Notes under the pieces: model-generated | Told to the model about the DNA's origin: nothing | The model's input: the letters and a program-made list of their open reading frames with translations, nothing else | The model's database searches: none | Part shown: one piece after another, positions 1 through 9,739 of the stretch | Layout: every line of letters begins with the position of its first letter | Position numbering within the stretch: position 1 is the first letter of the stretch | Translations under genes and position numbers: made by a program | DNA from: Colwellia sp. MB3u-45 | Lineage (GTDB): Bacteria > Pseudomonadota > Gammaproteobacteria > Enterobacterales > Alteromonadaceae | Assembly: GCF_014077005.1 (NCBI RefSeq) | Contig: NZ_JACGVC010000044.1 | Location: 434,001 to 498,000, forward strand | Direction: 5' to 3' | Length of the DNA: 64,000 bases

Positions 1-269
1 ACCTTAATGCCGAATAAGGTTGATAAATTTAACGACTCGGTTTGATCAGCTGCATTTTTTTGCCAATGCAATGACGCACTTTGGCGCTTTTGACTATCGA
101 TAAAGGCTATTTTCCCCACTATGGTCCAGCTATTAAGCTGTGATACTTGTTGGTTGCGGGTGGCAATATCTTGGTTTTTTTGATTATTCTCTACAGGTAT
201 GTCGTTGATGCTAGAACAAGCACTTAACAGACTGACAAAAAATAGCGTAATGAGTCGTATACTATACAT
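1..269 (-). CDS. lolB: Outer-membrane lipoprotein LolB, 5' part only (cut by window edge)
   Basis: An open frame reads leftwards from an ATG at 269 and runs off the window, giving about 89 residues. It begins with a short lipoprotein signal whose lipobox is LLSAC. The mature part contains the W-x4-GKIAF and SASLHWQ blocks typical of LolB, the acceptor that inserts lipoproteins into the inner leaflet of the outer membrane. Its divergent position next to hemA is the classical gammaproteobacterial lolB/hemA arrangement and supports the call. The C-terminal half is outside the window. Confidence 0.85.
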   Translation of the reverse strand, partial: MYSIRLITLFFVSLLSACSSINDIPVENNQKNQDIATRNQQVSQLNSWTIVGKIAFIDSQKRQSASLHWQKNAADQTESLNLSTLFGIK

Positions 270-458
270 AACATTCCTGAATTGAATGAATTAAATAAGC
301 TTTGCTTATATCAAGAGAAACAACAAATAACAAAAACATATAACTGCATGCTTTCAATTTAAGGTGATCTTACGTAAAATTATCGCGATTTTTTATCTCA
401 GATCATAGGTTTTTTTCAATATCTAACTGATAATTGCGCCAAATAGTCATTACAAGCG

Positions 459-464
459 TATAAT
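459..464 (+). promoter_or_regulatory. Candidate -10 element for hemA
   Basis: A perfect TATAAT lies about 75 bases before the hemA ATG. The best -35-like hexamer, TTGCGC at 434-439, is 19 bases away, which is longer than ideal, so only the -10 is reasonably supported. The rest of the 270-536 divergent region shows no other clear site. Confidence 0.4.
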
Positions 465-536
465 CGGCCGTAAGATAATGGTCATCCGCCGCAGACATTG
501 CCGGGCATTAACATTTTTTGGACTCAATATATTCAT

Positions 537-1805
537 ATGTCGATAGTTGCATTAGGTATCAATCATAAAACCGCTCCAGTGGCGATTAGGGAAAAAATAT
601 CATTTAACCCTGATAACTTGAGTTCGGCTTTGCAGGAACTGATTCATTCAGTAGATTGTAAAGAAGCCGCGATTTTATCTACCTGTAATAGAACCGAGCT
701 TTATATCGTTCAAGAAGGTGATATGACCTTAACCCAAGAGCGTTTAGTGCGTTGGTTAGTACAACACCACAATGTTTCTGCGTCTACCATAACGCCAAGT
801 TTATATTGGCATCAAGATCAACAAGCGGTTAATCATATGATGCGTGTTGCTTGTGGTTTAGATTCTTTGGTATTGGGTGAACCACAAATATTAGGGCAAA
901 TGAAACAAGCCTATAAACAAGCTAAAGCGGCGGGTTCAATGGCGTTAGTGATGGACAGGCTTTTTCAACGTACTTTTGGTGTCGCTAAACAAGTGAGAAC
1001 CGATACCGAAATAGGGGCAAGTGCGGTTTCTGTTGCTTTTGCTGCGGTTAACTTAGCAAAACATATTTTTGCCAGTTTAGATAAAACCCGGGTTCTGCTA
1101 GTCGGTGCTGGTGAAACGATTGAATTAGTGGCTAAACACTTATACGAAAATAATGTTGGCCATATTACGGTGGCAAACCGGACCTTAAGTCGGGCTGAAA
1201 ACATGGCCAAAAAATTTGGTGCCGATGTTATAACGCTCGCACAAATTCCAGAACTGATGTCTAGTGCTGATATTGTCATCAGTTCAACCGGTAGTACTTT
1301 GCCCATTATAGGTAAAGGTATGGTGGAAAAGGCTTTAATGAAAAGAAAGCATCGGCCAATGTTTATGGTCGATTTAGCTGTTCCTCGTGATATTGAAGAG
1401 CAGGTTTCAGATCTTGAAGACGTATTTCTCTACACCGTTGATGACTTACAAAATATCATTGCAAAAAATTTAAATAATCGCCGCAAAGAAGCGGTATTAG
1501 CCGAAGGTATTGTTACTGAACAGTCATCTGTTTTTATGTCATGGTTACGTGGTTTAAATACCCAAGATACAGTAATCTCATATCGTAAACAGTGTTTAGA
1601 AAGTCGTGATCAATTGCTTGAAAGAGCCATGCAGCAACTAGCGACAAACAAAAAACCTGAAGCGGTAATTGCTGAACTTGCCACTAAGCTAACCAATAAA
1701 TTTATGCATGCACCCACCAGTGCCATTCAATCGGCCGCACAAGGTGGAGAGTTAGACCGGCTTATTTACTTACGCGATATTTTTGATATTGACCATCAAG
1801 ATTAG
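537..1805 (+). CDS. hemA: Glutamyl-tRNA reductase
   Basis: Glutamyl-tRNA reductase makes glutamate-1-semialdehyde from glutamyl-tRNA with NADPH, the first committed step of C5-pathway tetrapyrrole synthesis. The protein starts MSIVALGINHKTAPVAIREK, followed by the STCNRTE block carrying the catalytic Cys, then LGEPQILGQMKQAY, a Rossmann segment VLLVGAGETIELVAKHL and a C-terminal dimerisation helix region. I chose the ATG at 537 (422 aa) because the family motif begins there; an in-frame TTG at 498 would add 13 unrelated residues. It heads the hemA-prfA-prmC run and is divergent from lolB, as in other Gammaproteobacteria. Confidence 0.97.
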   Translation: MSIVALGINHKTAPVAIREKISFNPDNLSSALQELIHSVDCKEAAILSTCNRTELYIVQEGDMTLTQERLVRWLVQHHNVSASTITPSLYWHQDQQAVNHMMRVACGLDSLVLGEPQILGQMKQAYKQAKAAGSMALVMDRLFQRTFGVAKQVRTDTEIGASAVSVAFAAVNLAKHIFASLDKTRVLLVGAGETIELVAKHLYENNVGHITVANRTLSRAENMAKKFGADVITLAQIPELMSSADIVISSTGSTLPIIGKGMVEKALMKRKHRPMFMVDLAVPRDIEEQVSDLEDVFLYTVDDLQNIIAKNLNNRRKEAVLAEGIVTEQSSVFMSWLRGLNTQDTVISYRKQCLESRDQLLERAMQQLATNKKPEAVIAELATKLTNKFMHAPTSAIQSAAQGGELDRLIYLRDIFDIDHQD

Positions 1806-1993
1806 CCACTGGCTTTAGCTAGTCTTTAATTTAAGCAGGCAATAATTTACCATTCGCTATCTTCACACCCGTTGAAACTCTGAGCTAAGCTCTTTATACT
1901 GCTCGCTTGCATACCTATTTAGTATAAATTACCTGCATAGTCGAATATAATGCGCGGGTAATTCATCAATCATTGACTATATAAGATCATTTA

Positions 1994-3082
1994 ATGAATA
2001 AATCTGTTTACCAAAAACTTGAGATACTTGTCGAACGCTTTGAAGAAGTACAAGCGTTATTGTCTGATCCTGAAACTATTTCTAATCAAGAAAAGTTTCA
2101 GGCATTATCAAAAGAATTTTCACAATTAGAAGTTGTAACCTCAGCCTTTCATCGCTTTCAAGATGCCGAGAATGATTTTGCCGCGGCAGAAGAAATGCTT
2201 AAAGATGAAGACCCTGATATGCGTGAAATGGCGCAAGAAGAGTTTAAGTCGGCGAAGAAATTGGTAGAAAAAATGACCGAGGAATTGCAAGTTTTATTAC
2301 TGCCTCGTGATCCAAAAGACGACAATAACTGTTTTGTTGAAATTCGCGCTGGAGCTGGCGGTGATGAAGCCGCTATTTTTGCTGGTGACTTATTCCGTAT
2401 GTACAGCCGTTATGCTGAAAAGCAAGGTTGGAAAATCGAATTGATGAACTCCAACGAAAGTGAGCAGGGCGGTTTTAAAGAAATTATTGTTAAAGTTAAC
2501 GGTGTTGGTGTTTACGGTCAAATGAAGTATGAGTCTGGCGGTCACAGAGTGCAACGTGTGCCTGAAACTGAATCACAAGGGCGTGTGCATACTTCTGCTT
2601 GTACTGTGGTTGTGATGCCGGAAATTCCAGAGTCACAAGCCATTGAAATCAATAAAGCTGACTTAAAAGTAGATACTTTCCGTGCCTCTGGTGCGGGTGG
2701 ACAACACGTCAACAAAACCGACTCAGCTATTCGTATTACCCATATCCCAAGTGGCGTGGCGGTTGAATGTCAAGATCAGCGCTCACAGCACAAAAACCGT
2801 GCCCAAGCGATGTCAGTATTACAAGCTCGCTTACAACAAATAGAAGATGAAAAACGCCGAAGTGCAGAAGAGTCTTCTCGTCGTAACTTAGTGGCCAGTG
2901 GTGATCGTTCTGAGCGAATTCGTACTTATAACTTCCCACAGGGGCGCATGAGTGATCATCGTATCAACCTGACACTTTATCGTTTAAACGAGATCATGGA
3001 AGGTAATTTACACTTAGTACTTGAACCCATTATGCAAGAAAGTCAGGCTGATTTATTAGCAGAGCTTGCCGAGCAACATTAG
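1994..3082 (+). CDS. prfA: Peptide chain release factor 1
   Basis: RF1 recognises UAA and UAG stop codons and triggers peptidyl-tRNA hydrolysis. The 362-aa length is normal. The stop-codon recognition tripeptide appears as PET in [10 protein letters not shown] (the PxT motif of RF1, excluding RF2, which has SPF), and the peptidyl-transferase-centre GGQ is in [15 protein letters not shown], the segment whose Gln is methylated by PrmC. The stop codon overlaps the prmC GTG start by one base, so the modifying enzyme is translationally coupled to its substrate. Confidence 0.98.
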   Translation: MNKSVYQKLEILVERFEEVQALLSDPETISNQEKFQALSKEFSQLEVVTSAFHRFQDAENDFAAAEEMLKDEDPDMREMAQEEFKSAKKLVEKMTEELQVLLLPRDPKDDNNCFVEIRAGAGGDEAAIFAGDLFRMYSRYAEKQGWKIELMNSNESEQGGFKEIIVKVNGVGVYGQMKYESGGHRVQRVPETESQGRVHTSACTVVVMPEIPESQAIEINKADLKVDTFRASGAGGQHVNKTDSAIRITHIPSGVAVECQDQRSQHKNRAQAMSVLQARLQQIEDEKRRSAEESSRRNLVASGDRSERIRTYNFPQGRMSDHRINLTLYRLNEIMEGNLHLVLEPIMQESQADLLAELAEQH

Positions 3083-3972
3083 TGAGTGCATCAGTTGTAG
3101 CGCAAAGGTTGTCGGTTGAACACTTATCATCGATGACCTTGGCTAAATTAACCGCCTTTGGGCAACAACTTTTGTTGCCTCACTCAGATAGCAGCAAATT
3201 AGATACTGAAATACTCATTTGCTTTGTTATTGAAAAACCGAGAAGTTTTTTATTAACTTGGCCAGAGCATCAGTTATCTACCAGCCAAGCAAAGCAATTT
3301 GCTGAACTCATGTTGCGCAGAGTTCAGGGCGAACCTATCGCCTATATTGTTCAACTACGTGAGTTTTGGTCATTACCACTGCAAGTTTCACCGGCGACTT
3401 TAATTCCGCGTCCAGATACTGAAGTGCTAGTTGAACTGGTGTTAACTCATCATCAAGCAGTAGAACTAAGTTGTCTAGATTTAGGCACAGGTACGGGGGC
3501 TATTGCCTTGGCTTTAGCCTCAGAACGACCTCAATGGCAAATAGAAGCGGTAGATTATAGCGATGAAGCCGTTGCGCTCGCCAAGGTCAACGCCGACAAT
3601 TTAGCGCTAACACAAGTTAATATTTATCAAAGTGATTGGTTTAATCAGATTGCTGATGATAAGCGCTTTGACATTATTGTCAGCAATCCTCCGTATATTG
3701 ATGAACATGATTATCACCTTAACGAAGGGGATGTCAGGTATGAGCCTAAAACCGCATTAGTTGCAGGGGATAATGGCTTAGCGGATATTAAAATCATTGC
3801 TCACCAAGCACTTAACTTTTTAAAATCGGGTGGCTTTTTGTATATTGAACATGGCTTTGAGCAAAGCAAAATGGTGCAAAAAATTCTAGCCGATTTAGCT
3901 TATAGCGAAATCCAAACAATAAAAGATTACAGTCACAATGACCGAGTTACTTGGGCTTGTTACTCTGCATAA
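3082..3972 (+). CDS. prmC: Release-factor glutamine methyltransferase PrmC (HemK)
   Basis: This SAM-dependent enzyme methylates the Gln of the GGQ motif in RF1 and RF2. Visible motifs are the SAM-binding LDLGTGTGAIALALA and the catalytic NPPY in IVSNPPYIDE, plus the substrate-recognition block REFWSLPLQVSPATLIPRPDTE. The protein is 296 aa; a GTG start overlapping the prfA stop by one base is used, giving about 19 residues more than E. coli PrmC. A later ATG (SSM|TLAKL) is an alternative start. Coupling to prfA is conserved. Confidence 0.96.
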   Translation: MSASVVAQRLSVEHLSSMTLAKLTAFGQQLLLPHSDSSKLDTEILICFVIEKPRSFLLTWPEHQLSTSQAKQFAELMLRRVQGEPIAYIVQLREFWSLPLQVSPATLIPRPDTEVLVELVLTHHQAVELSCLDLGTGTGAIALALASERPQWQIEAVDYSDEAVALAKVNADNLALTQVNIYQSDWFNQIADDKRFDIIVSNPPYIDEHDYHLNEGDVRYEPKTALVAGDNGLADIKIIAHQALNFLKSGGFLYIEHGFEQSKMVQKILADLAYSEIQTIKDYSHNDRVTWACYSA

Positions 3973-4009
3973 AGCACAAAACTAAAAAATAAACTTAACG
4001 GAGTTCATC

Positions 4010-4384
4010 ATGCTTAAAAATTTACATATGACCATTGCGGTGATCAGTGTTTTACTTTTTACTTTTCGTTTTGCCTTAACCTTAGCTAATTCAAATAAAT
4101 TAACCTTGAAATGGTTGAAAATTGCCCCACATATTATCGATACCTTATTACTGGGTCTTGGGGTCGCGTTATCGATTCAGCTAGCGATAAATCCAGTAGA
4201 ACAACTCTGGTTTGCCGAAAAACTGTTTGCCGTGTTTGCTTATATTTTTACCGGTTACTACACCCTGAAATTGGCGCGAAATCGCGCTATGCAAATTATT
4301 GGCTTTTTGGGCGCAATAGGCTGGGTAATGCTGATTGTTCGTCTAGCCATAAGCAAGGAGTCCGTATTTTTAGCTGGCTTATAA
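4010..4384 (+). CDS. sirB2: SirB2-family small membrane protein
   Basis: This 124-aa protein is almost entirely hydrophobic and has four predicted membrane segments (about residues 5-25, 43-63, 72-92, 100-118). The motifs LKIAPHIIDTLLLGLGVAL and AYIFTGYYTLKLAR match the SirB/YchQ family as I remember it. The biochemical role is unknown. It sits in the conserved prfA-prmC-sirB2-sirB1-kdsA order. A good ribosome-binding site (acggag) precedes the ATG. Confidence 0.85.
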   Translation: MLKNLHMTIAVISVLLFTFRFALTLANSNKLTLKWLKIAPHIIDTLLLGLGVALSIQLAINPVEQLWFAEKLFAVFAYIFTGYYTLKLARNRAMQIIGFLGAIGWVMLIVRLAISKESVFLAGL

Positions 4385-4694
4385 ACGGCTAAAATCATGA
4401 CCAAATTCATTAAGTTAGTTACCACTCAGAGCTTGTTAGCGGTTTGAGAACAAGTTTGATTTCTTGCATATAGAATATGCTATATGCAGGGAATTATAGG
4501 AAGTTATAGGCGGTTATCGAAGCGCTGTAAACTCCCAAGGGTGAGTTGAAAAAGCTGGCAGCCTGCGTTATTGATTTTGAAAATGGAATAACCATTCTCT
4601 CTAACCAATGCCTTGTTTCTAAGCTTTTAAATCTCGCTAAGTGGCAAGAAACTTATTGGCATTGGTATAAGTATTAAACACTAATAGAGTATGC
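4385..4694. other. Gene-free interval with inverted repeat, possible dispersed element
   Basis: These 310 bases separate sirB2 from sirB1, which lie close together in many relatives. No coding frame is supportable. Near its right end ACCAATGCC (4604-4612) and GGCATTGGT (4658-4666) form inverted arms, with TTGTTTCT/AGAAAC continuing the pairing imperfectly inward. The block ahead of it is not similar to anything else in the window. It may be a species-specific intergenic repeat (inference); only a genome-wide search would show that. Confidence 0.35.
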
Positions 4695-5495
4695 ATGAAC
4701 GATTTATTGTTATCAGAAATTAAATCTGAAGAAAATGAACTATTACAAACTTTTTTATTAATAGAAGAGTTTATTTTTGGCAAAAAAACGGCTGTTCAAA
4801 CTGAACTGGATGACCTAGTGGGTTATTGCCAAGGTGAAACTGATGAAATTAAAGATCCCATTGAACGTGCTGAGGTATTGATTAATGCCTTGTTTATTGA
4901 TCAACTTTTTATTGATAAACAGCAACAAAATTGGCCAGTAATGTCATATCAGGTGTCATCAGCGTTAACGCATAAACTGGTTTCACCTATCTTAAAATCG
5001 GTACTTATTGCCTATGTAGCCAATGCTTGTGATTGTCAGACTGACATTGTTTTTGTACCAGAAAAAGCCATGTTAAGAATTATTTGTGATGACAGTTACG
5101 CCATTATTCTTGATCCCGTTACCGGCGAGTCGTTAAATTGGCACGAGCTTGATACTCGCATGAGTGAAATTTCAGGTGACCCATTTGAAGTCACGCTAGA
5201 TATAATGAAACAAGAAAGCCTAGTGCTTGAACATATCACGAGTCTAAAAGCGGCTTTTATACGAGAACAGGCTTACGATAACGCACTCAAATGTGTGGAT
5301 ATGCTATTGGCACTTAATCCAAATGATCCCTTTGAACGTCGCGACCGTGGCTTTTTATTACATCAACTTGATTGTTTTAAAGTCGCCTATGATGATTACC
5401 AATACTTTGTTGAGCAATGCCCCAAAGATCCTGCGGCGCAGCTATTAAAACTACAGTTAGATAAAATTTCAATTGCAGATACCATATTGCATTAA
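4695..5495 (+). CDS. sirB1: SirB1-family transglutaminase-like/TPR protein
   Basis: A 266-aa soluble protein of the SirB1/YchA family. The N-terminal two-thirds match the transglutaminase-like SirB1 fold (ERAEVLINALFIDQLF; FVPEKAMLRI; IILDPVTGESLNWHEL). The C-terminal 70 residues look like paired TPR helices (AFIREQAYDNALKCVDMLLALNPNDPFERRDRG...). Molecular function is not established. Its place between prmC/sirB2 and kdsA is the conserved one. The start at 4695 follows a weak ribosome-binding site; an ATG at 4691 is in another frame. Confidence 0.85.
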   Translation: MNDLLLSEIKSEENELLQTFLLIEEFIFGKKTAVQTELDDLVGYCQGETDEIKDPIERAEVLINALFIDQLFIDKQQQNWPVMSYQVSSALTHKLVSPILKSVLIAYVANACDCQTDIVFVPEKAMLRIICDDSYAIILDPVTGESLNWHELDTRMSEISGDPFEVTLDIMKQESLVLEHITSLKAAFIREQAYDNALKCVDMLLALNPNDPFERRDRGFLLHQLDCFKVAYDDYQYFVEQCPKDPAAQLLKLQLDKISIADTILH

Positions 5496-5588
5496 CAAAA
5501 CTTACCGGTTAAAAAGTCGGCTTAAGCGTCATTTATAAGAATAATAACAATAATAATACCGTAACTTGAAAAATCATAAGGATAAGTA

Positions 5589-6851
5589 ATGCAAGATTCA
5601 GTCGTGGCTAGCATGCCATTGATCACCAACGACGCAACAGTACTTGGAATTCTAGCGCTAATTTTAGGCTTTGTTTTCTATACCTCAAGCAGCAGTAACC
5701 CCGCTTGTCGCTCATTTTATAAGTATGTGCCCGCACTGTTAATGTGCTATTTGTTACCATCGCTTTTAAATACTTTTGGTATTGTTAGTGCTGAAGTCAG
5801 TCAAGTTGATGAAGTGGCAAAATATTATTTATTACCCGCTTGTTTAGTCTTATTGACGCTTAGTATCGACATTAAAGCTATTGCTGGCTTGGGTAGTAAA
5901 GCCATTATTATGTTTTTAACCGGTACCGTTGGCGTAATCATAGGTGGGCCAATAGCATTATTAATTGTTTCAGCGGTATGGCCCGAGTTAATTGGGGTTT
6001 CAGGCCCAGACGCGGTATGGCGAGGTATGGCAGCGCTGGCGGGAAGTTGGATTGGCGGCGGCGCAAATATGCTTGCTATGAAAGAAATTTACGGTGCTGA
6101 TGGTAAAATATTCACCATTATGGTGACGGTAGATATTGTTGTTGCCAATATTTGGATGGCCATTTTGCTTTATATGGCGGCGAACCATAAGCGCATTGAT
6201 GCAAAAAATGGTGCAGATACTTCAAGCATTGATCGATTGATTGAAAAAGTTGAAGCCGAAACCAAAGAAAATTCAAAACAACCTGAACTAAAAGATTATA
6301 TGCTCATTTTAGCCGTTGGCTTTGGTGCTGCCGGTTTGGCACATTTAGCGGCTGATTACTTAGTACCCTTTTTTCAAAACAGCTATCCTGAGTTAAAGAA
6401 ATTTAGCTTGCACAGTAAATTATTTTGGATCATCGTATTAGTGACCACTATCGGTTTAGCACTTTCCTTTACTAAAGTCAGAAAACTAGAGGCGGTAGGA
6501 GCCTCAAAGGTAGGTAGTAGTTTTCTTTATATTTTAGTCGCTACTATTGGTTTGCATATGGATATTACGCAAATTGTTGAAGCGCCTAAATATATGGTGA
6601 TTGGCTTAATATGGATGGCCGTGCACATAGGCTTATTATTTGCAATACGTAAGTACATTAAAGCTCCGGTATTTTATTTAGCTGTGGGTAGTAAAGCTAA
6701 TATTGGCGGCGCAGCATCGGCACCCGTTATTGCCTCGGCATTTCATCCGTCATTAGCACCTGTTGGGGTTTTGTTAGCCGTTTTTGGTTATGCATTAGGC
6801 ACTTATATGGCATGGTTATGTGGCCAGTTGTTAAGAATTATTGGCAGCTAG
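5589..6851 (+). CDS. DUF819 family integral membrane protein
   Basis: A 420-aa polytopic protein with about ten hydrophobic segments, a cytoplasm-like charged loop at about residues 200-235 and glycine-rich GSWIGGGANMLAMKEIYG and SKANIGGAASAPVIA motifs, which are typical of the DUF819 (YjcL-like) family. Members are presumed transporters with unknown substrate. A strong ribosome-binding site (aaggata) precedes the ATG. It is inserted between sirB1 and kdsA, which adjoin in many enterobacteria, so it may be read with kdsA 37 bases downstream. Confidence 0.85.
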   Translation: MQDSVVASMPLITNDATVLGILALILGFVFYTSSSSNPACRSFYKYVPALLMCYLLPSLLNTFGIVSAEVSQVDEVAKYYLLPACLVLLTLSIDIKAIAGLGSKAIIMFLTGTVGVIIGGPIALLIVSAVWPELIGVSGPDAVWRGMAALAGSWIGGGANMLAMKEIYGADGKIFTIMVTVDIVVANIWMAILLYMAANHKRIDAKNGADTSSIDRLIEKVEAETKENSKQPELKDYMLILAVGFGAAGLAHLAADYLVPFFQNSYPELKKFSLHSKLFWIIVLVTTIGLALSFTKVRKLEAVGASKVGSSFLYILVATIGLHMDITQIVEAPKYMVIGLIWMAVHIGLLFAIRKYIKAPVFYLAVGSKANIGGAASAPVIASAFHPSLAPVGVLLAVFGYALGTYMAWLCGQLLRIIGS

Positions 6852-6870
6852 AATCGCCGCTAATCTATAG

Positions 6871-7731
<861 letters not shown>

Positions 7732-7885
7732 ATACTTCAACTTAGATATACGGCTTAGCTTATATGGTTTTTATAGTCGCGCTAGGTTAATTAGCTATTG
7801 TTGAGCTTACTAAGTTAGTAGCAATTGCCAGTAACTACTTTTAGTCACAACAACACATCGTTTACTCAACATATTGACTACAAAT

Positions 7886-7914
7886 AAAAAGGGCGCTATT
7901 AAGCGCCCTTTTTC
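7886..7914. terminator. Bidirectional terminator between kdsA and the symporter gene
   Basis: AAAAAGGGCGC and GCGCCCTTTTT form a GC-rich hairpin with a short TATTAA loop, flanked by A and T tracts on the two sides. It serves both convergent genes. Confidence 0.85.
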
Positions 7915-7940
7915 TATATGAGTAGTGCCATGATTAAGGG

Positions 7941-9275
7941 TTATTTCAAGTGGTGGAAGTCAATATCTTCAATATTTTTACCCGCTTCAGGGTCGTTAAA
8001 CACCGCTTCATCAAATTGATCTTCAGACTTACCGACAATAATCGTTACCATGCTATCACCCGTCACGTTAACCGCGGTACGTGTCATATCTAGTAAGCGG
8101 TCTACACCAATAATTAGCGCAATGCCTTCAACAGGTAAACCGACTTGCTCTAGCACCATAGCTAACATAATTAAGCCAACACCGGGAACACCCGCCGTGC
8201 CAATTGATGCTAATGTCGCTGTTAATATCACCATTAAATAATCAGTAAGCGTTAAGTCTTGGCTAAATACTTGTGCAATAAATACCGTAGCAACACCTTG
8301 CATAATTGCCGTACCGTCCATATTAATGGTGGCACCTAATGGCACAGTAAATGAAGCAATAGAGTTCTTAACTCCCATTTTCTTTGTTGTTGTCTCTAAG
8401 GTAATGGGTAAAGTTGCATTACTGCTTGAGGTTGAAAATGCAAAAATAGCGGTATCACGCATTTTCTTTAAAAAGATTAATGGATTTAAGCCAGTAAATA
8501 ACTTAAGTAAAACAGGATAAGTGATAAAGGCATGCAGTAATAATGCAAAAAGCACCACAAAGAAATACCCCAACAAATTGCCAAAGGTACTTAACGACAC
8601 GTCAGTAAATAAGCCGGCTAATAAACAAAATACACCATAGGGCGCAATGTTCATCAAGATAGTAACAAGGCGCATAATTACAACACTCATATCTTCAAAA
8701 AGTGCAGCAACACGCTCGCCCGGTTTACCAGAAAGTGCAATGGCGATACCAAATAATAAAGCAAAAATAATAACTTGCAGCATGTTGCCCTGAGCAAATG
8801 AGGCAAATGGATTACTTGGGAACATTTGAATAAGGGTTTGAGCAAGTGAAGGGGCTTCTCGACTGGTAAAGGTTGTACCCGCTGTCATATTTACACCTTC
8901 ACCAGGGCTAACAAGTAAAGCTAAACCCATAGCAAAGCTAATCGCAATAGCCGTTGTGAGTAAATATAAGCCTATAGACTTACCACCGATGCGACCTAGC
9001 TTAGTGGTATCTTTTAGTGAGCAAGTGCCGCAAATTAACGAAACGAACACTAAAGGTACGACCAACATCTGTAAACTAGAAATAAATACTTGGCCAATAA
9101 CTTCAAAAACACCATCAACTAAAAAGCCGCGGACTGAAAAATCAAAGAGGTATAGAGGAATAACGAAATCAGAGCCATCAGGCATCAACCATTGTAAAAT
9201 TGTGCCAGTGAGGATACCCGCAATCATACCGGTAACAATTCGAGCAGTTAAACTTGCTTGCTTTTTTTCAGCCAT
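7941..9275 (-). CDS. Dicarboxylate/amino acid:cation symporter (DAACS family)
   Basis: A 444-aa inner-membrane symporter of the GltP/GltT/DctA fold (glutamate, aspartate or C4-dicarboxylate with Na+ or H+). The reentrant-loop motif SSSNATLPIT, the NMDGT signature in VPLGATINMDGTAIMQG and the substrate-binding segment DRLLDMTRTAVNVTGD are all present. The exact substrate cannot be fixed from sequence; the Asp/Arg-containing DMTRTAVNVTGD block is compatible with acidic amino acids. It is monocistronic, convergent with kdsA and divergent from the Ig-repeat lipoprotein. Confidence 0.9.
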   Translation of the reverse strand: MAEKKQASLTARIVTGMIAGILTGTILQWLMPDGSDFVIPLYLFDFSVRGFLVDGVFEVIGQVFISSLQMLVVPLVFVSLICGTCSLKDTTKLGRIGGKSIGLYLLTTAIAISFAMGLALLVSPGEGVNMTAGTTFTSREAPSLAQTLIQMFPSNPFASFAQGNMLQVIIFALLFGIAIALSGKPGERVAALFEDMSVVIMRLVTILMNIAPYGVFCLLAGLFTDVSLSTFGNLLGYFFVVLFALLLHAFITYPVLLKLFTGLNPLIFLKKMRDTAIFAFSTSSSNATLPITLETTTKKMGVKNSIASFTVPLGATINMDGTAIMQGVATVFIAQVFSQDLTLTDYLMVILTATLASIGTAGVPGVGLIMLAMVLEQVGLPVEGIALIIGVDRLLDMTRTAVNVTGDSMVTIIVGKSEDQFDEAVFNDPEAGKNIEDIDFHHLK

Positions 9276-9739
9276 ATTTTTCTTATTTTATTGAGCGATG
9301 CCTTATTATGTTGTTGCGACGAGCAGAAATCAAATGATTAAAGCATAGGGCTACTGATTTTAGGCGATTATTTTTACTGCTGGTTTTTTTGCTCTTTAAT
9401 TAAGCTAAGTAGGTAAAAGGTAATGATTGGCGTTAATATGCGATGTTACGAGATTAACTACAAAAAAAAATTTTTATGGTGCGTATGTTAAGTTGTTTAA
9501 CTTTTCTTATTGTATCCACTTTGCTTGAAAAATTGCCTAGCTGCCTAACTCGCTACTTGGGACTTGTCTCAATAAAAAATAGCATTCCGTCTGATTTAAT
9601 TGGCGTAAATTTAATAAATAATCCCCTGAAAACCACCAGTTCTAGATAAATTATATTTTTATGTGAATCATTGTCTTTTTTTGCGATAATTCGGTTATTA
9701 TCGAGTTAACTTAATAAAAAATATAGGGAGATCCTTTTT
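9276..9739. other. 464-base divergent intergenic region
   Basis: This AT-rich interval lies between the symporter and the large lipoprotein gene and must hold promoters for both. No coding frame is supportable. The only clear structure is the 20-base inverted repeat listed separately at 9684-9703. Confidence 0.5.
9684..9703. promoter_or_regulatory. Candidate operator: CGATAAT-N6-ATTATCG dyad
   Basis: Two 7-base arms separated by six bases (tcggtt) lie 36 bases before the ATG of the Ig-repeat lipoprotein gene. The size and symmetry suit a dimeric helix-turn-helix repressor, but I cannot assign a regulator. A strong ribosome-binding site (agggag) follows at about 9726. Confidence 0.4.

Noticed and set aside
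498-536. An upstream TTG start for hemA adding 13 residues.
   Set aside because: The conserved HemA N terminus begins at the ATG 537, and the extension has no ribosome-binding site.
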